Shown here piece after piece: positions 33,855-42,471 of a DNA stretch of 64,000 nucleotides (its first letter is position 1; each line of letters starts with the position of its first letter). The stretch comes from Shiella aurantiaca (GTDB lineage: Bacteria; Bacteroidota; Bacteroidia; Cytophagales; Cyclobacteriaceae), in NCBI GenBank assembly GCA_030412945.1, contig JAUHJS010000009.1, positions 1 through 64,000 on the forward strand, read 5' to 3'. A program made the translations under genes and the position numbers. Below the pieces are notes generated by a model. It searched no databases. It was given only the letters and a program-made list of their open reading frames with translations, and was not told where the DNA came from.

Positions 33855-35225
33855 ATGATAGCAAATAAATACAAGCAGCACTTTAAGCAAACCTTCTGGA
33901 TCGCTTTACCGGTGGTGCTTTCGCAGTTAGGCCACGTAATGGTGGGCGTGTTTGACAATATTATGGTGGGGCAGCTGGGCAAAACGCCTCTAGCGGCAGC
34001 TTCCTTGGCCAATAGCGTATTTTATGTGTTTTTCACTTTTGGACTTGGTGTTTCCCTGGCCGTAACGCCCTTTGTGGCCGCGGCCGATGGGGAAGGAAAG
34101 CCCAAAAAGGCGGGGCGCATGCTCTCGCATGGCTTATTGGTAAACACGATTTTTGGTATCGGCTTGGTGCTGATATTGGTACTGGCAAGCCCTGTTCTGC
34201 GTTGGCTCGATCAGCCCGAAGAGGTGGTAACGCTTGCTATTCCCTACTTGTGGATTATCACTACTTCTATTCTTCCCTTTTTGATTTTTCAGTCGTTCCG
34301 GCAGTTTGCCGAAGGACTTTCCATGACACGTCAGGCTATGGTAATTACCCTTTTGGCCAATGGACTCAATATTTTAGGAAATTACCTGCTTATTTATGGG
34401 AAGTGGGGTTTTCCGGCCATGGGTTTAAACGGGGCAGGTTGGTCTACCTTATTAAGTCGCGTAGTAATGGCCGTAGCGATGGCCTATTATGTGCTGAACA
34501 ACAAACGCTTTAGGGCGTATTTGAAAGGCTTTCAGTTTAAGAAATGGAGTAAGAAAATCATCCGCGATTTGTTGAATATCGGTGTACCTACGGGGTTTCA
34601 ATACATTTTTGAAGTAGGTGCCTTTGGAGCAGCCGCTATTATGATGGGCTGGTTTGGTACCGTACCTTTGGCCGCTCACCAAATTGCCATTAATCTGGCC
34701 TCTATTACTTATATGATGGCCTTGGGCATAGGGGCAGCCGCTACCGTGCGCGTGGGCAATCAGTGGGGGAAAAATGATATTCAGTCGCTACGCGATGCCG
34801 GATTTATGGCCTATGCCATGGCTATCATGTTTATGACGGGGGGAGCGGTTTTGTTTACCCTAGGTCGATACTTTCTACCCTCCTTGTATATTGATGATAT
34901 CGCGGTGATAGAAGCGGCCGCCTCTTTTATGATTATTGCCGCTTTGTTCCAGCTTTCAGATGGTATTCAGGTGGTGGGCACCGGAGTGCTCCGTGGTATT
35001 TCCGATGCCAAAATTCCTACCCTAATTTGCTTCTTTGCCTATTGGGTGTTGGCATTGCCCTTATCGTATTTCTTAGGGCATAAATTAGGCTATGGTCCCA
35101 TTGGGGTGTGGTACGGATTGTTTGTAGGGCTTTCGGTGGCGGGAGTGCTCTTGTTTATCCGTTTTCATAAGCAAACCAAGCGTTTACGAGCAGCCTCGAA
35201 GGAGGCCGCTGCGAAAGCGGCCTGA
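33855..35225 (+). CDS. MATE family efflux transporter
   Basis: A 456-residue polytopic protein with 12 predicted helices in two homologous halves (each beginning with a PVVLSQLGHVMVG- or GVPTGFQYIFE-type segment). MATE proteins export drugs, metabolites or cations using Na+ or H+ gradients. The ATG at 33855 is used; an in-frame TTG directly after the Nudix stop is less likely. The reading frame ends inside a terminator hairpin, so the last codons (EAAAKAA) are part of the stem. It is probably co-transcribed with the Nudix gene. Confidence 0.9.
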   Translation: MIANKYKQHFKQTFWIALPVVLSQLGHVMVGVFDNIMVGQLGKTPLAAASLANSVFYVFFTFGLGVSLAVTPFVAAADGEGKPKKAGRMLSHGLLVNTIFGIGLVLILVLASPVLRWLDQPEEVVTLAIPYLWIITTSILPFLIFQSFRQFAEGLSMTRQAMVITLLANGLNILGNYLLIYGKWGFPAMGLNGAGWSTLLSRVVMAVAMAYYVLNNKRFRAYLKGFQFKKWSKKIIRDLLNIGVPTGFQYIFEVGAFGAAAIMMGWFGTVPLAAHQIAINLASITYMMALGIGAAATVRVGNQWGKNDIQSLRDAGFMAYAMAIMFMTGGAVLFTLGRYFLPSLYIDDIAVIEAAASFMIIAALFQLSDGIQVVGTGVLRGISDAKIPTLICFFAYWVLALPLSYFLGHKLGYGPIGVWYGLFVGLSVAGVLLFIRFHKQTKRLRAASKEAAAKAA

Positions 35226-35231
35226 TTTTTT
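35203..35231 (+). terminator. Terminator overlapping the MATE gene 3' end
   Basis: AGGCCGCT (35203-35210) pairs with AGCGGCCT (35216-35223) across GCGAA, then GATTTTTT. The stem contains the last coding triplets and touches the stop codon. Confidence 0.82.
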
Positions 35232-35261
35232 AAACCCAACAAAACCTGTATTTTTAGCCCT

Positions 35262-36038
35262 ATGTTTTTCCTCCGTAGGTTGTATTCTTTGTATGCGTTA
35301 TTGGTGTTTGTGGTAGTATTCATACTGCTGCTTCCGCTTTTTATGCTCATAATCCCCATTAAACCCTTGCATCGGTTTACCGGGAGCTTGAATTACCTGT
35401 GGGGAATACTTTTCTTTGGGCTTATAGGTATGCCGGTAGTGCGGAAAATGGAAACCAAGCTAGATAAGCGCAAGGCTTATGTGTTTTGTGCCAATCATTT
35501 TTCTTATCTGGATATTCCTTCCTTTGCCTTTACGCCTGTGCCTTATGTGTTTGTGGGCAAAAGCGAACTTTCGGCTATCCCACTGTTTGGCTATATGTTC
35601 AAGCGCCTGCATATTATGGTGGATAGGGGAAACCTTCGCAGTCGGTATCAGGTAATTAAGCGTTCTCAGGAGGCCATTGATGAAGGCAAAAGTCTGGTGA
35701 TTTTCCCGGAGGGAGGCATTATCACAAAAAATCCTCCTGAGATGGTGAAATTTAAAGACGGGGCTTTTCGTTCGGCTATTGACAAACAAATCCCTATTGT
35801 TCCAGTAACTATTCCAAGCAATTGGATAATTTTGCCCGATGATGGCCGATTTCTTCTTAATTTTGCCAAAATGCGGGTGATTTACCATAGCCCCATCGAA
35901 ACTAAAGGAATGACCTTGGATGATGTAGAGCAGTTGAAGAATATGACCTACCAAGTAATTCAAAAAGCCCTTTGGGCCTATAATCCGCAGGCGGAAGAAG
36001 CACAAAGAACAGAGACACAGTATGAGTTTAATACATAA
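35262..36038 (+). CDS. plsC: 1-acyl-sn-glycerol-3-phosphate acyltransferase (PlsC-like)
   Basis: A 258-residue membrane-associated acyltransferase. An N-terminal hydrophobic hairpin (about 5-60) is followed by the catalytic NHFSYLD box (HX4D), the acceptor motif VDRGN and FPEGG, with VPVTIP further on. It acylates lysophosphatidic acid to phosphatidic acid in phospholipid synthesis, or possibly another lyso-lipid. The leader carries TATTTTTA five bases before the ATG, a near-match to the -7 promoter element. gatC starts five bases after its stop. Confidence 0.87.
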   Translation: MFFLRRLYSLYALLVFVVVFILLLPLFMLIIPIKPLHRFTGSLNYLWGILFFGLIGMPVVRKMETKLDKRKAYVFCANHFSYLDIPSFAFTPVPYVFVGKSELSAIPLFGYMFKRLHIMVDRGNLRSRYQVIKRSQEAIDEGKSLVIFPEGGIITKNPPEMVKFKDGAFRSAIDKQIPIVPVTIPSNWIILPDDGRFLLNFAKMRVIYHSPIETKGMTLDDVEQLKNMTYQVIQKALWAYNPQAEEAQRTETQYEFNT

Positions 36039-36042
36039 AGAA

Positions 36043-36333
36043 ATGAAAAAAGTAGACCACGATACCCTCAAAAAAATGGCGCACCTTTCGCGTTTGGAGT
36101 TTGACCAAGCCAATGGGGAGAAGATGATCAACAGCATGAACGAGATTTTGGACTGGGTGGAAAAGCTCAACGAGATTGATACCGATGCGGTGGCTCCGCT
36201 TATCACCATGTCGGAAGAGGTGAACCAGCTGCGCGAAGATGTGGTAAAAGAGGAATTGCCTCATGAAAAAGGATTACAAAATGCTCCAAAGCGCGACTCT
36301 GATTATTTCCGAGTGCCGAAAGTAATGGAATAA
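36043..36333 (+). CDS. gatC: Asp-tRNA(Asn)/Glu-tRNA(Gln) amidotransferase subunit C
   Basis: A 96-residue subunit of the GatCAB transamidosome. MAHLSRLEF near the start, MNEILDWVEKLNEIDTD in the middle and the C-terminal RVPKVME are diagnostic. I chose the ATG at 36043, which gives the normal length and avoids overlap with plsC; an in-frame ATG at 36022 would add seven residues. gatA and gatB are not in the window, so the subunit genes are dispersed, as often in Bacteroidota. Confidence 0.93.
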   Translation: MKKVDHDTLKKMAHLSRLEFDQANGEKMINSMNEILDWVEKLNEIDTDAVAPLITMSEEVNQLREDVVKEELPHEKGLQNAPKRDSDYFRVPKVME

Positions 36334-36339
36334 AGATAC

Positions 36340-39324
36340 ATGGAAATAGATTTTTTTTGGCGGAAATGGCCGCAGTCCCAGAAGAACCTGTTTTTGGCTT
36401 TTCTGGGTTTGTTTTTTGTAGGCATACTAGGCAGTATCATAGCCTGGCTTTTTGGGGCATCCGGAGTTATTCAGTGGGAAACTCAAGCCCTGATAGAACC
36501 CGTGCAGGTGGTGGTCAAAAAACTAGGTCTCAATTTTATTGAGTTGCCCATCACTGCTGAGAGCTTGCGGATTACAGAAACCATCTATGGCAGCGATTTA
36601 CAGATTTCGGTGGGCTATGCTACCCTGTTTTTTGTGGTTTTTTGCCTTTGTTGGATAGTGTTTTTGAGTACTACTACTTACCTGAGCCGCTTTTGGTATT
36701 TGGTAAGCATTCCTCTTTTTTTACTTATCCTTATTGGTTTTCGTTTAGAGCAATTGGGTTTTGTAGGTCAATACAATCACACCCTTATGGGGATTTCGAT
36801 TGCTCTTTTTCTCTTACCCTCTTACTATTTTCACTCCTTTCGGCCCGAAAGTAGCCTTTGGTTGCGCATAGGTGTTTTCGCCTTCAATACGGCAGTTTGG
36901 GCAGGGCTGATTGTTTGGGGTAGCGAAATGTCCTTTCCATTGGTGCGGGTGATGCATTACGGGATACTGAGTCCTTTGGCCATTTTTGTGGTGTTTGCGG
37001 TTATTGTTGCCCATGATATTTTGGTAGGATTTATTTACCTACTTACTAAAAATCATGCTAGCGAGGAGAATAATCTCACCTCTGGTAATCACAAGCACCT
37101 TTTTGTTTTTGCGCTTATTTATTTGGGCAATCTGTTTGTAGCGTATTTATTGATATCACGCAGTGTAGATTGGTCCTTGCTATATATCCATCCTTTTGTA
37201 TTATTCCCGATTTCAGCTCTGGTAGGCCTTTGGGCTATGCGCCAGCGGGTAGAGGCGAATTTCGAGAAAATATTGCCCTTCGAACCTTTGGGTTCTTTGC
37301 TGTATCTAGCCATGGCTGTGCTTAGCATGTTTACGCTTAGTTATTTTCATGTGACCAATAACGACCCTATGGTGGAGATTGCCGAAGACGTAATCCTTTG
37401 GTCACACATGGGCGTAGGCCTTTTGTTTATTGTATATGTATACGCCAACTATTTCTCTTTGCTAGCCGAAGGCAGGTCTGTGTATAAGATTCTGTACAAA
37501 CCCATGAACATGCCTTATTTCACGGCACGCCTAGCGGGTGTGATTGGCATGGCGGCCTTCTTTTTTAAGTCGGATATGGTGTCTATCAACCAAGGTTGGG
37601 CGGGATACTATAATTATGTGGGCGATGTGTATGCTTTGGAAGAAGATGTCTTTACCTCTGAGCAATATTATAAATTGGGAAGCCAATACGGATATACCAA
37701 TCATCGCTCCAACTATGCCTTGTATTCTTTAGCAAATAGTGTGGGTGATAAAAATGCAGCTAATTATTATTTGCAACAGGCGGTTAGGAAAAATCCGAGC
37801 CCATATGCCTATGCAAATCTTAGCTTAAACTTTGCCGAGCGCGAAAAATTCTTCGATGCACTTTTTGTGCTGCGCGAAGGTTTGGAGAAATATCCTGAAG
37901 AGCAGGCCTTACTGGTGAATATGGGCGTGCTGCTAGGTAAAACCCGCGTGGTAGATTCGGCCATGCAGTATTTGCAATTGGCAGAAGATGGGCCATTTGC
38001 CCAACAGGCGCGGTCAAATCAGCTGGCACTTATTGCCAAAGATAAACTTGAATTCGCTCTTGATTCCCTTTTGGGACAAGAATATCAGTATTTGCCCGCC
38101 CAGTCCAATCAATTACACTTACGCAATAGCCTGCTTTTGCCCCAACCGAATGAGCAGGGTTACGATTCTTTGCGCATCAATGGCTTTCAATTGGCTTGGC
38201 TGAACAATAGTGTGTTATCCGCCTTGCCTTTTATGGATTCCACTCAGGCACAAGTTTTGGCTTGGTATGCCAATGACTCCACCAATGCTGGCTTTTTCAC
38301 AACTACTCAAATTCTTTATAGCCTTTCTGCTTTTGAGTCGGGCAATGTGCGCCAAGCCATTCCTTTGTTAGAAGCCAATAAACTGAGCTCTCGCCAGTTT
38401 TCTGGCTATTATGCCTACTTAATTGGCTGCATGGCCGCTGAGTATGGTCAGTGGGAATACGCTTCCCACTCTTTTGAGGAGGCGTACCAAAAAGGAGTGG
38501 CGTATGGACAAGCCGGAAAATGGATAAGCGACTTACACCTGGGCAAATGGAAAACATTGGCCGATAGCTTGAAAAACGAACCTATAGCTGAAGGAATAAA
38601 AGGAAATCAAGGTTTATATGCCCTTTGGGCAAGTATTACAGGTTCGGATAGTGTGCAAACGGAGCTTGCTACGTATTGGCGCGCCATGTTTGAGCCCGAC
38701 TGGAATTTGACCGAACGCCTTCAAGCTATTCAGTCCATCTCTTCCGATATCTTAAAACACAGTAGCTATTATGATTTGATAATTGAAAAAATCAATCGAG
38801 GAAATCTATTCGAGGCCGAGCAAATTTTGGCTCAATGGGAACTGATAGCGCCTGCTGAGTTTTCCAAGGAGTTGCGCTTTGCCCAATTGCGCTTGGCTTT
38901 GGCCCAAAAGGCCGATAAAGCAGCGCTAGCCGCTTTACTTAGCGCACAGGATATTCAAGAAATGAATGATCCTTATGTGTTTTGGGCGCGAGCACAGGTT
39001 TTTCCCGAGCAAGCTGCGGCCCTGTATGCGCACCTGGCAAAAAACATCTTCTTTGAAGAAGGCGTAGTTGCCGCGGCTAACTATTTTGAGGTGCAAGGCA
39101 AATCGGATAAAGCATATTTGCTATTAGTGGAAGCTCTTCAGCACAATCCGTATAGTATACCTATTGCCAAAGCCTATGTATTGCAAGCCCTGCGTAATGG
39201 CCTGGATTCTTATGCCTACATGGTGCTTAATGACCTGAAAAAGAAAATGAAACCCGAAGATTTTTCAGGATTTGAGCAAGAGGTAAAAGGCTTGGCAAGT
39301 AAGGCAATGGATTGGAATCCCTAA
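36340..39324 (+). CDS. Large polytopic membrane protein with C-terminal TPR/helical repeats (994 aa)
   Basis: The N-terminal 410 residues hold about 10-11 hydrophobic helices, beginning with LFLAFLGLFFVGILGSIIAWLF (about 16-37). Residues about 430-560 contain TPR-like helix pairs (NYALYSLANSVGDKNAANYYLQQAVRKNP; YANLSLNFAEREKFFDALFVLREGLEKYP). The remaining 400 residues are helical and repeat-like with little sequence conservation visible. It starts six bases after gatC. The TPR part would face one side of the membrane as a docking platform; a role in envelope assembly is possible but not shown. I do not recognise a named family. Confidence 0.75.
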   Translation: MEIDFFWRKWPQSQKNLFLAFLGLFFVGILGSIIAWLFGASGVIQWETQALIEPVQVVVKKLGLNFIELPITAESLRITETIYGSDLQISVGYATLFFVVFCLCWIVFLSTTTYLSRFWYLVSIPLFLLILIGFRLEQLGFVGQYNHTLMGISIALFLLPSYYFHSFRPESSLWLRIGVFAFNTAVWAGLIVWGSEMSFPLVRVMHYGILSPLAIFVVFAVIVAHDILVGFIYLLTKNHASEENNLTSGNHKHLFVFALIYLGNLFVAYLLISRSVDWSLLYIHPFVLFPISALVGLWAMRQRVEANFEKILPFEPLGSLLYLAMAVLSMFTLSYFHVTNNDPMVEIAEDVILWSHMGVGLLFIVYVYANYFSLLAEGRSVYKILYKPMNMPYFTARLAGVIGMAAFFFKSDMVSINQGWAGYYNYVGDVYALEEDVFTSEQYYKLGSQYGYTNHRSNYALYSLANSVGDKNAANYYLQQAVRKNPSPYAYANLSLNFAEREKFFDALFVLREGLEKYPEEQALLVNMGVLLGKTRVVDSAMQYLQLAEDGPFAQQARSNQLALIAKDKLEFALDSLLGQEYQYLPAQSNQLHLRNSLLLPQPNEQGYDSLRINGFQLAWLNNSVLSALPFMDSTQAQVLAWYANDSTNAGFFTTTQILYSLSAFESGNVRQAIPLLEANKLSSRQFSGYYAYLIGCMAAEYGQWEYASHSFEEAYQKGVAYGQAGKWISDLHLGKWKTLADSLKNEPIAEGIKGNQGLYALWASITGSDSVQTELATYWRAMFEPDWNLTERLQAIQSISSDILKHSSYYDLIIEKINRGNLFEAEQILAQWELIAPAEFSKELRFAQLRLALAQKADKAALAALLSAQDIQEMNDPYVFWARAQVFPEQAAALYAHLAKNIFFEEGVVAAANYFEVQGKSDKAYLLLVEALQHNPYSIPIAKAYVLQALRNGLDSYAYMVLNDLKKKMKPEDFSGFEQEVKGLASKAMDWNP

Positions 39325-39399
39325 AAAGAGTAAAAACTTCGTAAAATGTTCGCCTTTATGCGAAGCTTTTAAATAGTATTTTATATAGATTTTTTTGAA

Positions 39400-39424
39400 A
39401 AAGACCCCTCTTGGGTCTTTTTTG
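39400..39424 (+). terminator. Terminator after the membrane/TPR gene
   Basis: AAAGACCC (39400-39407), loop CTCTT, GGGTCTTT (39413-39420), then more T. A second small inverted repeat TTCGC...GCGAA lies upstream near 39350-39365. Confidence 0.85.
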
Positions 39425-39520
39425 CATATCCGCCCAATCTGAAATGTTCATATTCTACGTACTTTCTTACGTAAGAATAAAATGCCCGTTTATTGTCAAA
39501 ATGATTTCCAAAGGGCCATA

Positions 39521-39528
39521 TACCTTTG
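39521..39528 (+). promoter_or_regulatory. Candidate -7 element for the 80-residue protein gene
   Basis: TACCTTTG is a perfect TAnnTTTG, 20 bases before the ATG at 39549. A TTG stands at 39493-39495 with a 25-base spacer, slightly long. Confidence 0.45.
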
Positions 39529-39548
39529 AATCATTAACCCCGAAGAAC

Positions 39549-39791
39549 ATGAGACAGACATCATTTGAACATTTGACTATCAACGAGAAAGCCGGTGTAG
39601 TACTAGAAGAAGGAACCTATATTTCTACAGCTGAATTTTCAGGAATAGACATTATGCTCTACCGCCATGCGGATGAGTTTGTAGAGATTTGGTATAACCA
39701 CATCAGCAAGAAAATCGAAAAGGTAGAACCCCTAGGCAAGAGGACAATTAACCCCCTGCTTAAACATTTATCGGGCTTCAATCTAAACTAA
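39549..39791 (+). CDS. Small protein of unknown function (80 aa)
   Basis: An 80-residue cytoplasmic protein starting MRQTSFEHLTINEKAGVVLEE. It is mixed alpha/beta, with FSGIDIMLYRHADEFVEIWYNH and a basic C-terminus. It has its own promoter-like element and follows a terminator, so it looks monocistronic. The frame is open for 46 codons upstream, but those overlap the terminator and promoter and lack coding character. I do not recognise the family. Confidence 0.65.
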   Translation: MRQTSFEHLTINEKAGVVLEEGTYISTAEFSGIDIMLYRHADEFVEIWYNHISKKIEKVEPLGKRTINPLLKHLSGFNLN

Positions 39792-39902
39792 AACTCCAAG
39801 TGGCCGTTAAGGTGGAAAACTGGCCGCTTTTATACTAATGGGTTTGCGAGAGCGGTTTATATGTAAGATATTTACCCACACTCAAAACCTCGACCCTTGC
39901 GA

Positions 39903-40637
39903 ATGAGCACCATCATTGAAACCACCGAAATCTCCAAAGTGTACAAAATGGGTAGTGAAACCATTCACGCCCTCAAATCCATATCCATTCATATCAATAG
40001 AGGCGAATACGTTGCCTTTATGGGACCTTCCGGTTCGGGCAAGTCTACCCTTATGAACATTGTAGGTTGCCTCGATACGCCCACCAGCGGGACGTATGTG
40101 TTGAACAACAATGACGTAAGCGACCTGACCGAAAATGAACTGGCTGAAATACGCAACAAAGAAATCGGCTTTGTATTCCAAACCTTCAACTTATTGCCAC
40201 GCAGCAGTGCCCTTGAAAATGTGGCCCTGCCTTTGGTGTATGCCGGATTGAGCAAGTCGGCTCGTGAAGAAAAAGCCATGCACATGCTGGAGAGCGTAGG
40301 CTTGGGAAGTCGTGCGCATCACAAGCCCAATGAGCTTTCGGGTGGTCAGCGCCAGCGTGTGGCCATTGCCCGTGCCTTGGTAAACGACCCCAGTATCATC
40401 CTGGCCGATGAGCCTACCGGTAACCTCGATTCCAAAACATCTTACGAAATCATGGACTTATTTGCTGAGCTGCATAGTAAAGGCAATACTATTATCATGG
40501 TAACCCACGAAGACGACATCGCGCATTATGCGCACCGGATTATTCGCCTGCGTGATGGATTGATTGAATCGGATTTGGTGAACCAAAACATCACCGATCC
40601 CGCCCTGCTTAAGCAAGCCTTCGAAGCTAAATCTTAA
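39903..40637 (+). CDS. ABC transporter ATP-binding protein, LolD/MacB type
   Basis: A 244-residue ATPase. Walker [10 protein letters not shown] (41-49), Q-loop [18 protein letters not shown], signature [15 protein letters not shown] (145-159), Walker [14 protein letters not shown] and the switch His in MVTHEDD are all present. The TFNLLPR..ALENV region is characteristic of the LolD/MacB/FtsE-like group that drives lipoprotein release or mechanotransmission rather than ordinary import. The start is the ATG at 39903 (a TTG two codons upstream is in frame). No permease is adjacent. Confidence 0.92.
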   Translation: MSTIIETTEISKVYKMGSETIHALKSISIHINRGEYVAFMGPSGSGKSTLMNIVGCLDTPTSGTYVLNNNDVSDLTENELAEIRNKEIGFVFQTFNLLPRSSALENVALPLVYAGLSKSAREEKAMHMLESVGLGSRAHHKPNELSGGQRQRVAIARALVNDPSIILADEPTGNLDSKTSYEIMDLFAELHSKGNTIIMVTHEDDIAHYAHRIIRLRDGLIESDLVNQNITDPALLKQAFEAKS

Positions 40638-40645
40638 TTTCGGGT

Positions 40646-41194
40646 ATGAAAATCTATACTAAAACAGGCGATAAAGGAACTACCTCGCTACTAGGCGGCA
40701 CCCGTGTGCTTAAGTCTCACGACCGCATTGAGTCCTATGGCACGGTAGACGAGCTCAATAGTTATATTGGCTTGGTGCGCGACCAGGAAGTGAACCGCAC
40801 GCGCAAAGAAATACTCAAAGAAATTCAAGATCGATTGTTTACCATAGGAGCTAATCTGGCTTCTGACCCGCAGAAAAGTGGTATGAAGATTCCGGATTTG
40901 AAAGAAAGCGATATTCAGCTACTGGAAAATGAAATGGATGCTATGGACAAGCAATTGCCCGAGATGCGTAATTTTATCCTTCCAGGAGGCCATCCCTCAG
41001 TATCGTATTGCCATATAGCGCGTTGTGTTTGCCGTAGGGCCGAGCGGTTGGCGATCAAATTGGCACAAGAAGAACCCGTGGCGGAAGAGGTGATAGTATA
41101 TCTCAACCGTCTTTCCGACTACCTGTTTGTATTGGGAAGGAAGATGGCCGCAGAATTACAAGCAGAAGAAGTAGCTTGGAAACCAAGGGGATAA
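40646..41194 (+). CDS. ATP:cob(I)alamin adenosyltransferase, PduO type
   Basis: A 182-residue enzyme that converts cob(I)alamin to adenosylcobalamin. TKTGDKGTTSLLGGTRV with the ATP-binding TGDxG motif, YGTVDELNSYIGL, and the C-terminal RRAERL and LNRLSDYLFVLGR motifs are diagnostic. It implies use of B12 cofactors, whether made or salvaged. It starts 8 bases after the ABC ATPase, probably in the same transcript; a functional link between them is not evident. Confidence 0.93.
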   Translation: MKIYTKTGDKGTTSLLGGTRVLKSHDRIESYGTVDELNSYIGLVRDQEVNRTRKEILKEIQDRLFTIGANLASDPQKSGMKIPDLKESDIQLLENEMDAMDKQLPEMRNFILPGGHPSVSYCHIARCVCRRAERLAIKLAQEEPVAEEVIVYLNRLSDYLFVLGRKMAAELQAEEVAWKPRG

Positions 41195-41268
41195 AAGGCC
41201 ATAGCAGCCGCTCGTGTGCTTTTTGTCGAAAAACAAATCGATTTTAGTCACATTTTCTTAACTTGCAA

Positions 41269-41284
41269 GCTAACAACTGTTAGC
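41269..41284 (+). promoter_or_regulatory. 16-base palindrome immediately before the ilvE start codon
   Basis: GCTAACA-AC-TGTTAGC is a perfect 7-base inverted repeat with a two-base centre, ending three bases before the ATG at 41288. It could be an operator or a hairpin that hides the start region. Confidence 0.5.
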
Positions 41285-41287
41285 ATC

Positions 41288-42352
41288 ATGACTGATACTC
41301 TTTCTATGCAAATAAAAAAGGTAAACCAATCCCGTATATCTGAGGTTGACTTTGATAATATCGCTTTTGGCAAGGTGTATTCCGACCATATGTTCATGGC
41401 CGACTATAAAGATGGGGAATGGACCAATCTTCAAGTGCTTCCTTACGAGCATTTGCGCTTAAGTCCGGCCAATTCAGCTATTCATTATGGGCAGTCGATT
41501 TTTGAAGGATTGAAAGCCTACAGAAGTCCCGAAAACGAAATCTTATTATTCCGTCCCATGGATAACTGGGCACGCCTGAACCGCTCTGCGGCTCGGATGT
41601 GCATGCCCGAAGTGCCTGAAGAGGTATTTATGAGTGGTTTGCAGGAACTTTTGAAACTAGATAATGCTTGGGTGCCGTCTAAAATTGGTTCATCACTATA
41701 CATACGCCCTTTCATGTTCGCTACCGATGAGTATATCGGTATTCGTCCGTCTGATACCTATAAGTTTATGATATTTACCTGTCCGGTGGGATCGTATTAT
41801 TCTGAGCCGGTGCGTGTACGTATCGAAACCAATTATTCCAGAGCTTACACGGGTGGTACGGGCTTTGCCAAATGTGCCGGAAACTATGCTGGAGCCTTAT
41901 ATCCGGCCAAGCAGGCGCAAAAGCTGGGCTATCATCAGCTGATTTGGACGGACGCTTCTTCTCACCAATACATTGAGGAATCGGGCACGATGAACGTAAT
42001 GTTCCTTATCAACGATACGCTTATCACCGCACCCACCGGAGATACCATTTTGGATGGTATTACACGTAAAAGTGTACTTACACTGGCTCGTGAGTGGGGC
42101 GTGAAGGTAGAAGAGCGCAAAGTGTCTATTCTAGAAGTGGTAGAAGCCATAAAGAACGGTACTTTGAAAGAAGCCTTTGGTACCGGAACAGCCGCTACCA
42201 TTGCGCCCATTGCTTTGCTGAATCATGATGGCGTAGACTATACCTTGCCAGCTATTGAAACCCGCGAGTTTTCCAATAAGATTTTGAAAACGCTCAACGA
42301 CATTCGTTACGGGATAGCACCCGATACCCATAATTGGATTACCAAATTATAA
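41288..42352 (+). CDS. ilvE: Branched-chain amino acid aminotransferase
   Basis: A 354-residue class IV PLP aminotransferase that interconverts Leu/Ile/Val and their keto acids. Visible are YGQSIFEGLKAYR near the N-terminus, RPFMFATDEYIG, the PLP-lysine segment GFAKCAGNYAGALYPAKQAQ, EESGTMNVMF and ILDGITRKSVL. Length and order fit the longer BCAT-II group. The ATG at 41288 is chosen because the upstream open frame runs through the palindrome and lacks homology. A strong terminator follows. Confidence 0.93.
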   Translation: MTDTLSMQIKKVNQSRISEVDFDNIAFGKVYSDHMFMADYKDGEWTNLQVLPYEHLRLSPANSAIHYGQSIFEGLKAYRSPENEILLFRPMDNWARLNRSAARMCMPEVPEEVFMSGLQELLKLDNAWVPSKIGSSLYIRPFMFATDEYIGIRPSDTYKFMIFTCPVGSYYSEPVRVRIETNYSRAYTGGTGFAKCAGNYAGALYPAKQAQKLGYHQLIWTDASSHQYIEESGTMNVMFLINDTLITAPTGDTILDGITRKSVLTLAREWGVKVEERKVSILEVVEAIKNGTLKEAFGTGTAATIAPIALLNHDGVDYTLPAIETREFSNKILKTLNDIRYGIAPDTHNWITKL

Positions 42353-42357
42353 TCACA

Positions 42358-42387
42358 AGCCGATGGAAACCCCATCGGCTTTTTTAT
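42358..42387 (+). terminator. Terminator after ilvE
   Basis: AGCCGATGG (42358-42366), loop AAACC, CCATCGGCT (42372-42380), then six or more T. Textbook intrinsic terminator. Confidence 0.93.
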
Positions 42388-42431
42388 TTTCCCCTTTCCG
42401 GCCATTCGTAGCACATTGCAGCAAATCCTCC

Positions 42432-42439
42432 TATATTTG
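42432..42439 (+). promoter_or_regulatory. Candidate -7 element for prfB
   Basis: TATATTTG, a perfect TAnnTTTG, stands 32 bases before the prfB ATG. The nearest TTG (42416-42418) leaves only 13 bases, so the -33 element is uncertain. Confidence 0.45.
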
Positions 42440-42471
42440 CATTTCATTTTTCAAGAGGTAAATATACATTC

